33,506 bases of DNA from Alphaproteobacteria bacterium 65-37 (GCA_001897995.1 MKRV01000026.1:1-33506), one strand, 5' to 3'. Counted from the stretch's first letter, positions 7,446 to 16,638 are shown. A program made the numbers and translations. Notes: a model not told the origin generated them from the letters alone.

Positions 7446-8576
7446 ATGGCCGAAGCCGAACCGACAATCCGTTGCACAGTGCGTTCAGGAAAGCCCGTCG
7501 TCGAAGTCGGCGGGACCTGGACGGTATTCAGTGTCCGCGGCATCCGCGAAAAGGCTGAGAAGGCGCTGCAGGCGGCCGGTGCGGCCAAGGCGGCGACGCG
7601 CAGCGTCGACGCGCGTGCGGTCGAGCAGCTCGACACCGCCGGCGCGCTCGAGATCCTGGCGCTCGCCGGCGGCGGCCCCAGCGCCGAGATCGCCGCCAAG
7701 GACAAGGCTCAGGCCGACCTTTTCGACCTGGTACGCCACAACATGTGCGCGGCCGCGCCCGAGCACCGCGAAAACTGGCTTGCCCACTGGCTGGAAGAGG
7801 TCGGCCGCGGCGCCGTCCATTTCTATACACAGGCGGTCAATCTCTGCGCTTTCTTCGGCGAGATCCTGGTCGTCTTCGTCGAGGCCTGCCTGCAGCCCAA
7901 GCGGTTTCGTTTCAACGCCGTGATCCGTCAGATGTACGAGGTCTGGATCCGTGCGCTGGTGATCGTCGGCGTGCTCTGCTTTCTGATCGGTGTCGTCATC
8001 GCCTATCAGGGTGTGCAGCAGCTCCGCCAGTTCGGCGCCGAGACGTTCACCGTCGAAGCCGTCGCCATCGGCATGTTCCGAGAGCTCGGCGTGCTCCTGA
8101 CCGCGATCATCGTCGCCGGCCGGTCGGGGAGTGCCTTCACCGCCCAGATCGGGACCATGCAGGTGAATCAGGAAGTCGATGCCATGCGCACGATCGGCCT
8201 AAACCCGATCGAGTGGCTGGTCCTGCCGCGCATCATGGCACTCCTGTTCTCCATGCCTTTGCTCGCCTTCTGGGGGGATATGGCCGGCGTTCTGGGCGGC
8301 GCGGTCGCCTGCACCGTCTATCTCGATTTCACCTTCGTGCAGTTCTTCGACCGTCTGCGCGACACGGTCGGCCCCTGGCATTTCTACACCGGCATGATCA
8401 AGGCGCCGGTTTTCGGCATCGTGATCGCCACCATCGGCTGTTTCGAGGGACTGCAGGTCAGCGGCAGCGCCGAGAGCGTGGGCCAGCTCACCACCAAGTC
8501 GGTGGTCGAGGCGATCTTCTGCGTGATCGTGCTCGATGCGATCTTCTCCGTCATCTTCCTGCTGGCGGGCGTGTGA
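7446..8576 (+). CDS. mlaE: STAS-MlaE fused lipid ABC transporter permease
   Basis: A 376-residue protein in two parts. Residues about 1-85 are a STAS-like domain (VEVGGTWTVFSV, then VEQLDTAGALEIL). The rest is an MlaE-type permease with five or six helices, including the signature GVQQLRQFGAETFTVEAVAI and the cytoplasmic loop TMQVNQEVDAMRTIGLNP. In E. coli, MlaB (STAS) and MlaE are separate proteins; here they are joined. It forms the inner-membrane channel of a phospholipid (or sterol/hopanoid-like lipid) transport complex with the next genes. The stop and the next start share one base (TGATG). No clear Shine-Dalgarno site precedes the ATG. Confidence 0.92.
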   Translation: MAEAEPTIRCTVRSGKPVVEVGGTWTVFSVRGIREKAEKALQAAGAAKAATRSVDARAVEQLDTAGALEILALAGGGPSAEIAAKDKAQADLFDLVRHNMCAAAPEHRENWLAHWLEEVGRGAVHFYTQAVNLCAFFGEILVVFVEACLQPKRFRFNAVIRQMYEVWIRALVIVGVLCFLIGVVIAYQGVQQLRQFGAETFTVEAVAIGMFRELGVLLTAIIVAGRSGSAFTAQIGTMQVNQEVDAMRTIGLNPIEWLVLPRIMALLFSMPLLAFWGDMAGVLGGAVACTVYLDFTFVQFFDRLRDTVGPWHFYTGMIKAPVFGIVIATIGCFEGLQVSGSAESVGQLTTKSVVEAIFCVIVLDAIFSVIFLLAGV

Positions 8577-9370
8577 TGGCCGAGGGCGGACAGATCAGCG
8601 ATCATGGCAACGGCCGGCCGGTCGCGCTGAAGTTGCGCGGTATACGCACGCAGTTCGGCGACCACGTCATCCACGACAATCTCGATTTCGACGTATTCAA
8701 GGGCGAGATTGTCGGCCTGGTGGGTGGCTCGGGCACTGGTAAGTCGGTGCTGCTGCGGACCATCGTCGGGCTGAACGCAGCGCGCGAAGGGACGATCGAA
8801 ATGCTGGGCGTCGATGCCAGCAAAGTGCATGGCCGGGACAAGCGACGGCTGCTGGCGCGTACCGGCGTGCAGTTCCAGGACGGCGCCCTGTTCTCGTCCC
8901 TCAATGTCACGGAAAACATCATCGTGCCGATCCGCGAGCATGCAGAGCTCGAGGAACTGACCATGCGCGAGATCGCCGCCCTCAAGGTGGCGCTGGTCGG
9001 CCTGCCGGCCGATACCGGCGAGAAGAAGCCGTCGGAGCTTTCCGGCGGCATGCGCAAGCGCGCGAGCCTCGCCCGTGCATTGGCGCTCGATCCCGAGCTG
9101 CTCTTCCTGGACGAACCGACGGCCGGGCTCGATCCGATCGGCGCGGCCCATTACGATGAACTGGTCAAGGATCTCTGCCGCAGCCTCGGGCTCACGGTGC
9201 TGATGGTGACCCACGACCTCGACAGCTTGAACGCCATCTGCGACCGCATCGCGGTCCTGCTCGACAAGCGCGTCGTGGTGGGTACCATGGAAGAGATGCT
9301 CGCGTACGATCACCCCTGGGTCAGGGAATATTTCCACGGCCCGCGCGGCCGGGCCGCCAGGCACGAATAA
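8576..9370 (+). CDS. mlaF: MlaF-type lipid ABC transporter ATPase
   Basis: A 264-residue ABC ATPase of the Mla/Ttg2A subfamily. Walker A GGSGTGKS is at residues 50-57. The signature is LSGGMRKRASLARAL, the methionine-containing SGGM form typical of MlaF. Walker B is LLFLDEPTAGLDPIG, and the switch histidine is in MVTHDLDSL. It powers the permease encoded just upstream, and the one-base overlap implies translational coupling. The family moves phospholipids between the inner membrane and a periplasmic MCE protein. The frame extends upstream inside the permease gene; the ATG at 8576 is chosen because it starts the conserved protein and gives the usual length. Confidence 0.94.
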   Translation: MAEGGQISDHGNGRPVALKLRGIRTQFGDHVIHDNLDFDVFKGEIVGLVGGSGTGKSVLLRTIVGLNAAREGTIEMLGVDASKVHGRDKRRLLARTGVQFQDGALFSSLNVTENIIVPIREHAELEELTMREIAALKVALVGLPADTGEKKPSELSGGMRKRASLARALALDPELLFLDEPTAGLDPIGAAHYDELVKDLCRSLGLTVLMVTHDLDSLNAICDRIAVLLDKRVVVGTMEEMLAYDHPWVREYFHGPRGRAARHE

Positions 9371-9382
9371 AGGCAGCGTCGG

Positions 9383-10417
9383 ATGGAAAGAAGATCGCCC
9401 TATGTCCTGATCGGCGCGGCCATGCTGCTGTTTCTCGCAGCGGTTGCAGGATTCGTGATCTGGAAGCTGCGCGCCGGCGACCGGACGTCCTATGCCTATT
9501 ACGTGATCCTGTTCTCGGGAGACGTGCAGGGGCTGACGATCGATTCGCCGGTCTTCTACCGTGGCCTGCGGGTCGGCCGCGTGGCCAATATCCAGCTCAC
9601 CTCGCGCATCGATACCCAGCGCTCGACGGGGCGTGAACGGGTGTCGGAGAAGATCGAGGTCACTGTCGCGGTCGAATGGTCGATCGATATCCGAGACCGC
9701 TCCTACGCCGTCTTCGAGAAGCCGTTCATCGCCGGCTCGCCGTACATCCAGATCGCCGGCCGGCTGGAGTCCGACCAGGTCAAGCCGAAGAAGAAGCTGG
9801 GCGACAAGCCCTATCCGGAGATCCGGGAAGGCGCCTCGTTCCTGCAGGCGACCTCGACCTCGGCCCAGGAACTTCTGACCAAGGCCAGCGTCACGGTCGA
9901 CCGCCTCAACGACCTCCTCAGTCCTGACAATATCGGCGCCGTCGGCGAGACGCTGCGCAACCTCCAGACCGCGACCTCTGCCTTCGCCAAGTCGGACGCC
10001 GCGATCCAGTCGACCCTGAACGAGTTGCCGACCGCGATCGGCGAATTCCGCAAGACCTTCGCCAAGCTCAACGACCTCTCCGAAACGCTCAGCCTCATCG
10101 CCATGGAGATCGGGCCGCAGGATGCCCAGACCCGCAAGGCGCTGGCCGGCAAGGATCCGGGCGAGTTGCGCAAGACGCTGGAGGAGGCGCGCCATGCGTT
10201 GACCAACATCGACGGCGCGGCTGGCCAGATCAACAAGCTGATCACCGACAGCAAGGGACCGATCCGCAGCTTCACCGAGACCGGGCTGCCAGAGATCTCG
10301 CTCGCCATCCGCGAGCTGCGTCAGCTCACCGCCAACCTGAACGTCATCGCCACCAAGCTGGAACGCGATCCGGCTGCCTTTGTGTTCAGCGGCAAGCAGG
10401 GATATACGCCGAAATGA
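9383..10417 (+). CDS. mlaD: MCE-domain protein, MlaD-like
   Basis: A 344-residue periplasmic protein anchored by one N-terminal helix (residues about 8-27, LIGAAMLLFLAAVAGFVIW). An MCE domain follows (VQGLTIDSPVFYRGLRVGRV). The C-terminal half is largely helical with heptad-like spacing. It is longer than E. coli MlaD (about 180 residues), as is common for alphaproteobacterial MCE proteins with an extended coiled tail. MCE proteins form a hexameric ring that receives lipid from the permease. The gene is 12 nt after the ATPase and overlaps the lipoprotein gene by 4 nt, so it belongs to the same operon. Confidence 0.93.
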   Translation: MERRSPYVLIGAAMLLFLAAVAGFVIWKLRAGDRTSYAYYVILFSGDVQGLTIDSPVFYRGLRVGRVANIQLTSRIDTQRSTGRERVSEKIEVTVAVEWSIDIRDRSYAVFEKPFIAGSPYIQIAGRLESDQVKPKKKLGDKPYPEIREGASFLQATSTSAQELLTKASVTVDRLNDLLSPDNIGAVGETLRNLQTATSAFAKSDAAIQSTLNELPTAIGEFRKTFAKLNDLSETLSLIAMEIGPQDAQTRKALAGKDPGELRKTLEEARHALTNIDGAAGQINKLITDSKGPIRSFTETGLPEISLAIRELRQLTANLNVIATKLERDPAAFVFSGKQGYTPK

Positions 10418-11151
10418 TGCTTCGTTGGGCCGTCTGCGCGGCGGCCGCCGCTGTTCTCGCGGGATGTTCGTTCGTCAACGCGGTGGATTCCGCCGCCGAG
10501 CCGACCGACCTCTACACCATCTCCCCCAAGAGCACCTTCGAGCCCGGCCTGCCGAGTGTGTACTGGCAGCTCACCGTCGAGGCGCCGGTGGCGGCGGCCA
10601 ATCTCAACACCGGCCGCATCGCGCTCGCCATGACGCCGACCTCGACGGACTACTACGCCAAGGTGGCGTGGACCGACCGGGCGCCGCTCATGGTGCAGAC
10701 GCGGATCATCGATTCCTTCGAGAATACCCGCAAGATCGTGGCGGTGTCGCGCGAATCGATCGGCCTGCGTGCCAACTACGTACTGCAGTCCGACCTTCGC
10801 AACTTCGAGGCGATGTATTTCTACGGTCAGCCGCCGATCGTGAAGGTGCGCATCATCGCCAAGCTGGTGCGCATGCCGGATCGGCAGATCATCGGCGTCG
10901 CCTCCTTCGAGCGCTGCGTGCGCGCCCGTGCCGACAAGGTGCCGAAGGTGGTCGATGCCTTCGACCAGGCGCTGGGCAGCGTGATGAAGCGGCTGGTCGC
11001 CTGGACGCTCAGCACGCCGCCGGCGCAGCCGCCGAGCGACTCGGCGCCCTACGATATCGGCCGCTATCGCAATCCGCAGAACACCGTGGTCGACAGCGAG
11101 AACTGCCCGGTCGGCAACGACACGTCGAACGTACCCTTCACGGACGAGTAG
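10414..11151 (+). CDS. ABC-type transport auxiliary lipoprotein
   Basis: A 245-residue predicted lipoprotein. A short signal peptide ends in the lipobox LAGC, with the acylated cysteine at residue 18. After it comes the pattern of the ABC-type transport auxiliary lipoprotein family (as in PqiC): TDLYTISPKSTF, WQLTVEAPVAAA, and a later block with YDGRP-like YYAKVAWTDRAPLM. Members sit in the outer membrane or periplasm and work with MCE complexes. The start overlaps the mlaD stop (ATGATG; the second ATG at 10417 is an alternative). It is the last gene of the operon; a large inverted repeat follows 20 nt downstream. Confidence 0.88.
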   Translation: MMLRWAVCAAAAAVLAGCSFVNAVDSAAEPTDLYTISPKSTFEPGLPSVYWQLTVEAPVAAANLNTGRIALAMTPTSTDYYAKVAWTDRAPLMVQTRIIDSFENTRKIVAVSRESIGLRANYVLQSDLRNFEAMYFYGQPPIVKVRIIAKLVRMPDRQIIGVASFERCVRARADKVPKVVDAFDQALGSVMKRLVAWTLSTPPAQPPSDSAPYDIGRYRNPQNTVVDSENCPVGNDTSNVPFTDE

Positions 11152-11170
11152 GGCGTTTCGACGCAAAGAT

Positions 11171-11247
11171 CATGAGCGGCACTGGAGTGCCGCGCTCCCA
11201 GCGAAGACGCTCATGGCTGGGAGCGCGCGACTCCAGTCGCGCTCATG
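11171..11247. repeat. 32-bp nested inverted repeat between convergent genes
   Basis: Positions 11171-11202 and the reverse complement of 11216-11247 agree at 28 of 32 bases, separated by 13 nt. Each arm also contains its own small palindrome (GCACT-GG-AGTGC in the first; CGACT-CC-AGTCG in the second). The four differences occur as two paired swaps that keep each inner palindrome intact. It lies between the lipoprotein gene (+) and the kinase gene (-), a place where a bidirectional terminator or REP-like element would fit. Confidence 0.7.
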
Positions 11248-11280
11248 TGCGGACGATGTGTCCTAACGCTTAGCCGGCGC

Positions 11281-12345
11281 TCAGGCCCGCTTCTTCACCA
11301 TCGACCAGGCAAGCTCGGCCATTGCGCGGGCGCGGTTGCCGTACTTGGTCGCATTTTCCGACGAGGCATTGCCGTCGAGGCCGCGCTTGTAGACGCCCTG
11401 CACGATGGCGGCGAGGCGGAACAGCGAGAAGGCGAGGTAGAAGTCCCACGACGGCACTTCCTTGCGGCCGGTCCGGCGGGCATAGGCGGCGAGATACTCC
11501 TGCTCCGTCGGGATGCCGAAGGTCTTGAGGTCGATGCCGGCATAGCCGCCCGAGGCGCCGAAGCCTTCGCCGAAATGATACATCATGCAGTTGTAGCCGA
11601 GGTCGGCCAGCGGATGGCCCAGCGTCGACAGCTCCCAGTCGAGCACGGCGATGACGCGCGGCTCGGTCGGATGCACGATGGTGTTGCCCAGGCGATAGTC
11701 GCCATGGTTGATGCGCGTCTCGTCGCCCGGCGGGATGTTTTCCGGCAGCCACTTCTTCAGGGCTTCCATGGCTTCGATGTCTTCGGTGCGGGCAAGGTCG
11801 TACTGGCTCGACCAGCGCGCGACCTGGCGCTGGATGTACTGACCCTCGCGGCCGAACTCGGCGAGGCCGACGGCGCGATAGTCGACATTGTGCAGGCGCG
11901 CCAGCACGTCGTTCATTGAATCGAAGATCTTGCCGCGATCGGCCGGCGAGATGCCCGGCATCTTGGGATCGGCCAGCACGCGGCCGGGCAGGAACTCCAT
12001 GATGTAGAAGGCCGTGCCGATGACGGCATCGTCCTGGCAAAGCGCGTAAGGCTTCGGCACCGGCACGTCGGTGTGGTCGGCGAGCGCCTTGATGACGCGA
12101 TATTCGCGATCGACCTGGTGGGCCGAGGGCAGCAGCTTGCCCGGCGGCTTCTTGCGCAGCACGTACATGCGGCCGCCGCCATCGGTCATGTGGAAGGTCG
12201 GATTGCTCTGCCCGCCCTCGAACTGCAGGATGGTGAGGGGGCCGCGATAGCCCTCGACATTGGCCTTCATGTAGTCGGCGAGGCGGGCCTGGTCGAAGAC
12301 GTGGGCCGCGCGGACGGGGGTGAGGTTGTCGGGCAGATTGGACAT
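11281..12345 (-). CDS. APH-fold phosphotransferase, ACAD10/11-like
   Basis: A 354-residue kinase of the aminoglycoside phosphotransferase fold. The Brenner-type catalytic motif is INHGDYRLGNTIVH, the metal-binding aspartate is in VIAVLDWELSTLGHPLADLGY, and an N-lobe lysine is in MYVLRKKPPGKLL. The GQSNPTFH stretch and overall pattern match the kinase domain found in ACAD10/11-type proteins. That family phosphorylates 4-hydroxyacyl-CoA during fatty-acid breakdown, so antibiotic modification is unlikely. It is followed upstream on the same strand by an acyl-CoA ligase gene 89 nt away, which fits a role in acyl-CoA metabolism. An AAGG precedes the ATG at 12345. The substrate remains inferred. 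Confidence 0.85.
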   Translation of the reverse strand: MSNLPDNLTPVRAAHVFDQARLADYMKANVEGYRGPLTILQFEGGQSNPTFHMTDGGGRMYVLRKKPPGKLLPSAHQVDREYRVIKALADHTDVPVPKPYALCQDDAVIGTAFYIMEFLPGRVLADPKMPGISPADRGKIFDSMNDVLARLHNVDYRAVGLAEFGREGQYIQRQVARWSSQYDLARTEDIEAMEALKKWLPENIPPGDETRINHGDYRLGNTIVHPTEPRVIAVLDWELSTLGHPLADLGYNCMMYHFGEGFGASGGYAGIDLKTFGIPTEQEYLAAYARRTGRKEVPSWDFYLAFSLFRLAAIVQGVYKRGLDGNASSENATKYGNRARAMAELAWSMVKKRA

Positions 12346-12409
12346 CTGAGCCTTCTAGGGTGGGGCTGGCCGGTTTTCGAGGAACGTTTGCGGCGCGAGC
12401 CGCATGGCG

Positions 12410-12445
12410 GTCAACTGGGCAGTCAATTGGGCGGTCAGTTGATCT
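12410..12445. repeat. Three imperfect 12-bp tandem repeats
   Basis: GTCAACTGGGCA (12410-12421), GTCAATTGGGCG (12422-12433) and GTCAGTTGATCT (12434-12445) lie head to tail. The third copy includes the TGA stop of the acyl-CoA ligase gene (complement of 12435-12437). Probably slippage-derived; no function is apparent. Confidence 0.5.
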
Positions 12446-13994
12446 GGCGCTGTTTGTCGCCCCAGTAGGGCTTGCGCAGCTCGCGCTTCAGGATCTTGCC
12501 GGTGGGATTGCGCGGCAGGACGTCGATGAAGTCGACGGACTTGGGCAGCTTGTAGCCGGCGATGCGTTCGCGGGCCCAGCCGATCAGCTCGCCCGCGGTG
12601 ACCGCGGCGGCCGGCTTCTTCACGACGATGGCCTTGACCGCTTCACCCCAGCGCTCGTCGGGCACGCCGATCACCGCGACGTCGGCCACGGCCGGATGGC
12701 CGAACAGGGCGCTCTCGACCTCGGCCGGGTAGATGTTCTCGCCGCCGGAGACGATCATGTCCTTCACGCGGTCGTAGATGAAGAGATAGCCCTTGTCGTC
12801 GAGATAGCCCGCGTCGCCGGTGTAGAACCAGTCGCCGTGGATCGCGCGCTTGGTGGCGTCCGGCAGCCGCCAGTATCCGTGCATGACCTGCGGCGAGCGC
12901 ACGGCGATCTCGCCGACCTCGCCTGCCGGCAGGTCCTTGCCCGCATCGTCGACGATGCGCAGCTCGACGCCGGTATGCGCGAAACCGCATGACAGCAGCT
13001 TCCTGGCGTCGGACGGATCGTGATCCTTGGTGGGCAGCAGGGTAATGGCGCCGGTCGTCTCGGTGAGGCCGTAAACCTGCTGGAAGCCGCAGGGAAAGAT
13101 CGACATCGCCTGCTTCAGCAATGCCGCGGGAATCGGCGCGGCGCCGTAGACGATCAGCTTCAGGCTTCCGAGATCGGTCTCGTGGATCTGCGGCGCCTGC
13201 ACGAGGAACAGGATCATCGCCGGCACCAGCAGCATCACCTCGATGCGCTCGCGCTCGATGGTGGCCAGCACGTTGGCCGGCACGAACTCGCGCATGACGT
13301 GGTTCGTGGCGCCGGCATAGAGGCCGGCGAGGCCCCAGCCCGAGCCGCCGATATGGAACATCGGCAGGCAGACGATCGTGGTCACGCCGGGCTTCATCAG
13401 CCAGCTCTGGCTCCAGTGCTCGAAGGTGAACATGAAGTTGGCGTTGGTGAGCTCGGCCCCCTTGGGCAGGCCGGTGGTGCCGCTGGTGTAGAACTGGACG
13501 GCGGTGTCGGCCGGGCGGACCGGTAACCCCGGATCGGTATCCGGAAAGCCGTCCCGCCATTCGTCGAACGAGGGCCAGGCGCCGTGGCGGGCATCCAGGC
13601 TCACGATCTTGGTGACGGTCTTGAGCTCGTCGCGGATCTTCTCGACGACGGGAAAGTATTCCTCGCCGACGAACAGGATCTCCGCCTCGGCGTCGTTCAG
13701 GATGTACAGGATCTCCGGCGCCGCCAGCCGCCAGTTGACCGACACCATGACGGCATTGGCCTTGGCGGCGCCGAACAGCAATTCGAAGTAGAGGTTGCTG
13801 CTCTTGTCGAGATGGGCCACCCGTACGCCGGGCTTGATCCCTTCGGCGATCAGGCCGTTGGCGACGCGGGAGGCGGCCCGGTCGAGGGCGCCATAGCTCG
13901 TCGTCCGGCCCTGATAGACGAGGGCGGCGACGTCCGGCTGCCGGGCGGCATGGTGCCGGGTGATGTCCGCGAGGCCCGTGATCCCTACGCTCAT
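12435..13994 (-). CDS. AMP-dependent acyl-CoA synthetase/ligase
   Basis: A 519-residue ANL-superfamily enzyme that activates a carboxylic acid with ATP and joins it to CoA. The motifs appear in order: P-loop YTSGTTGLPKGAEL, adenine-binding YGLTETTG, the hinge-region GDWFYTGDAGYLDDKGYLFI with DRVKDMIVSGGENIYP, and the C-terminal catalytic lysine in NPTGKILKREL. The ATG at 13994 is preceded by AGAGGA. The frame continues 31 codons further upstream, but those residues are basic and unlike the family, so I excluded them. The family covers fatty, aromatic and other acids; a medium- or long-chain acyl substrate is plausible given the adjacent kinase. It probably forms an operon with that kinase. 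Confidence 0.9.
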   Translation of the reverse strand: MSVGITGLADITRHHAARQPDVAALVYQGRTTSYGALDRAASRVANGLIAEGIKPGVRVAHLDKSSNLYFELLFGAAKANAVMVSVNWRLAAPEILYILNDAEAEILFVGEEYFPVVEKIRDELKTVTKIVSLDARHGAWPSFDEWRDGFPDTDPGLPVRPADTAVQFYTSGTTGLPKGAELTNANFMFTFEHWSQSWLMKPGVTTIVCLPMFHIGGSGWGLAGLYAGATNHVMREFVPANVLATIERERIEVMLLVPAMILFLVQAPQIHETDLGSLKLIVYGAAPIPAALLKQAMSIFPCGFQQVYGLTETTGAITLLPTKDHDPSDARKLLSCGFAHTGVELRIVDDAGKDLPAGEVGEIAVRSPQVMHGYWRLPDATKRAIHGDWFYTGDAGYLDDKGYLFIYDRVKDMIVSGGENIYPAEVESALFGHPAVADVAVIGVPDERWGEAVKAIVVKKPAAAVTAGELIGWARERIAGYKLPKSVDFIDVLPRNPTGKILKRELRKPYWGDKQRQIN

Positions 13995-14139
13995 TCGACG
14001 CTTCCTCTGCCGTTCCATTGCTTCTCTTGGCCTGCCGTCGACGCGGCAAGGCGAGGCCATCCTTCGGTGGTTTGGGAGTGAATTCAAGAGCTTGATCGCC
14101 TAGTGTCGGCGGCGATCATCGGCCAGGTTCAGGGGCAAC

Positions 14140-15107
<968 letters not shown>

Positions 15108-15111
<4 letters not shown>

Positions 15112-15173
15112 AGCAGCGCCCGGGAAGATGGAACCGCATGCGGTTCCATCTTCCCGGGCATAAGCTGCTCTAG
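15108..15173. repeat. REP-like palindrome 1 with CTAGAGCAGC ends
   Basis: A 42-bp perfect palindrome without loop (15118-15138 against 15139-15159, centre GCATGC) is framed by CTAGAGCAGC (15108-15117) and GCTGCTCTAG (15164-15173), with an unpaired ATAA. Its first bases contain the TAG stop of the UDP-xylose synthase gene. It would form a very stable hairpin and could act as a terminator between convergent genes. Confidence 0.75.
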
Positions 15174-15185
15174 AAAATATAAAAT

Positions 15186-15241
15186 CTAGAGCACGACCTT
15201 CCGCTCGACTGATTCCAGTCGAGCGGAAGGTCGTGCTCTAG
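15186..15241. repeat. REP-like palindrome 2, 26-bp arms, ATTC loop
   Basis: Positions 15186-15211 are the exact reverse complement of 15216-15241, with an ATTC loop. The ends read CTAGAGCA and TGCTCTAG, as in the neighbouring element. The central 18 bases (15205-15222) are identical to 4272-4289 in the palindrome upstream of rlmJ. An AT-only linker (15174-15185) separates it from palindrome 1. Confidence 0.75.
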
Positions 15242-15250
15242 CGAGGTCGG

Positions 15251-15286
15251 CCTGAGCGCAGCGCGAGATCTCGCGCCGCGCTCAGG
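15251..15286. repeat. REP-like palindrome 3, 36 bp
   Basis: Positions 15251-15268 mirror 15269-15286 with a single mismatch and no loop (centre AGATCT). It is the third long palindrome in the 190-bp gap between the two convergent sugar-nucleotide genes, and ends 16 nt from the stop of the minus-strand gene. Confidence 0.65.
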
Positions 15287-15301
15287 ACAACGAGCTTTGC
15301 T

Positions 15302-16324
15302 CTACTGGGCCGCGACGGCGCGCGGCGGGGCGTTGACGACCGAGGCCTTGCCCGAGGTCATCTCGTCGTAGATCCACTTGTAGGTCTTCTCCATGCCGTC
15401 CTCGAGACGGATGGAGGGCGCCCAGTTCATCAGCTTCTTGATCAGCGTGTTGTCGCTGTTGCGGCCGCGCACGCCCTTGGGCGCGTCGAGCTTGTAGCTG
15501 CGCTTCAGCTTGATGCCGGCGAGCTTCTCGACGATGTCGACCAGGCGGTTGATGCTGACCAGCTCGTCGCTGCCGATGTTCAGCGGCTCGATGATGCCGC
15601 TCTCGGCGAGCTTGATCGTGCCCTCGGTGCAGTCGTCGATGTACATGAAGGAGCGGGTCTGCTCGCCGTCGCCCCAGATCTCGATCTCGTGCTTGCCCGA
15701 GAGCTTGGCCTCGATGACCTTGCGGCACATCGCGGCCGGCGCCTTCTCGCGGCCGCCGTCATAAGTGCCTTCCGGCCCGTAGACGTTGTGATAGCGCGCG
15801 ACGCGGGTCGCCATGCCGTAATCCTCACGGTAATGGCGGGCCATGCGCTCGCTGAACAGCTTCTCCCAGCCGTAGCCGTCTTCCGGCAGGGCGGGATAGG
15901 CGTCTTCTTCCTTCAGCGCCGTCACGTTGGCATCGGTCTGCTTGTCGCCGTTGTAGACGCAAGCCGACGACGAATAGAAGAAGCGCGGCACGCCAGCTTC
16001 CTTGGCGGCCACCAGCATGTGGGTGCTGACCAGTACCGACAGCATGCACTCGGCCTTGTGGGTCTCGATGAAGCCCATGCCGCCCATGTCGGCCGCCAGG
16101 TTGTAGATCATCTTGGCGTCCTTGGCGGCCTTGCGGCACGGCTCGAGCAGGGCGAGATCGCCCACCTGATTCTCGACGCCGGGAGTCTTCTGGTACCACT
16201 CGTTGAGGGGCTTCACGTCGACGGCGCGGATCTTGGTGTGGCCGCGCTGCTGCAGCACGCGCACCAAGTGGCCACCGATGAAGCCACCGGCGCCAGTGAC
16301 GACGACGAGATCATTCTTGGACAT
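15302..16324 (-). CDS. GDP-mannose 3,5-epimerase-like SDR enzyme
   Basis: A 340-residue extended SDR protein closely patterned on plant GDP-mannose 3,5-epimerase, which makes GDP-L-galactose (and GDP-L-gulose). NAD-binding GAGGFIG is at residues 11-17. AADMGGMGFIETH, SSSACVY, DGYGWEKLFSE, YHNVYGPEGTYDGGREKAPAA and GVRGRNSDN all match that family. The catalytic set Cys122, Tyr151, Lys155 and Lys194 corresponds to plant Cys145, Tyr174, Lys178 and Lys217 with one constant offset of 23. The ATG at 16324 begins the conserved fold, and a longer upstream reading frame is not supported. It converges on the UDP-xylose synthase, so the pair likely supplies sugars for one glycan. The exact epimer made is inferred. 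Confidence 0.85.
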   Translation of the reverse strand: MSKNDLVVVTGAGGFIGGHLVRVLQQRGHTKIRAVDVKPLNEWYQKTPGVENQVGDLALLEPCRKAAKDAKMIYNLAADMGGMGFIETHKAECMLSVLVSTHMLVAAKEAGVPRFFYSSSACVYNGDKQTDANVTALKEEDAYPALPEDGYGWEKLFSERMARHYREDYGMATRVARYHNVYGPEGTYDGGREKAPAAMCRKVIEAKLSGKHEIEIWGDGEQTRSFMYIDDCTEGTIKLAESGIIEPLNIGSDELVSINRLVDIVEKLAGIKLKRSYKLDAPKGVRGRNSDNTLIKKLMNWAPSIRLEDGMEKTYKWIYDEMTSGKASVVNAPPRAVAAQ

Positions 16325-16638
16325 TAACGGCACCCTATGTATCGAAGCGGGGGAACTGGTTGTGTCTTTCTGCTCTTGCGAGAATTGGCGTCGCACCCCG
16401 TTCCAGGGCGCGAAGCGGCCGTCGGACGGCCGCGCGAGGGGTCGTTTGCTCGCATGCGCCCCTGTCGTCAAGTTGCCCCCGTGCCGCACGGGATGTGCAT
16501 TATTGCAGAATTGCACCCTCCGTGAATGCCGGGCCGGTGGACTGACGCTGCTTCTTGCAAGGCCGGTGAAAATGATGGTCCATCGCAAAAAATCATCTAT
16601 ACCAGCGACATAGCCGCTTTTTCGCCCGCCGCTCGCGG
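16325..16638. other. 314-bp divergent spacer, promoter region
   Basis: This gap separates the divergent epimerase (-) and glycosyltransferase (+) genes, so both promoters should lie here. The part nearest the glycosyltransferase (about 16566-16612) is AT-richer, but I find no convincing -35/-10 pair. A short GTGCA...TGCAC inverted repeat occurs around 16495-16516. The open frames crossing it show no family pattern. No RNA gene was recognised. Confidence 0.4.

Noticed and set aside
8384..10195. 603-codon open frame on the minus strand across the Mla operon
   Set aside because: It is antisense to three genes with full family motifs, is rich in Arg, Gly and Asp in shadow-frame fashion, and shows no recognisable domain. 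Such frames are common in GC-rich coding DNA.
11281..12345. Aminoglycoside resistance gene
   Set aside because: The kinase shares the APH fold but its pattern and acyl-CoA ligase neighbour fit the ACAD10/11-like metabolic group.
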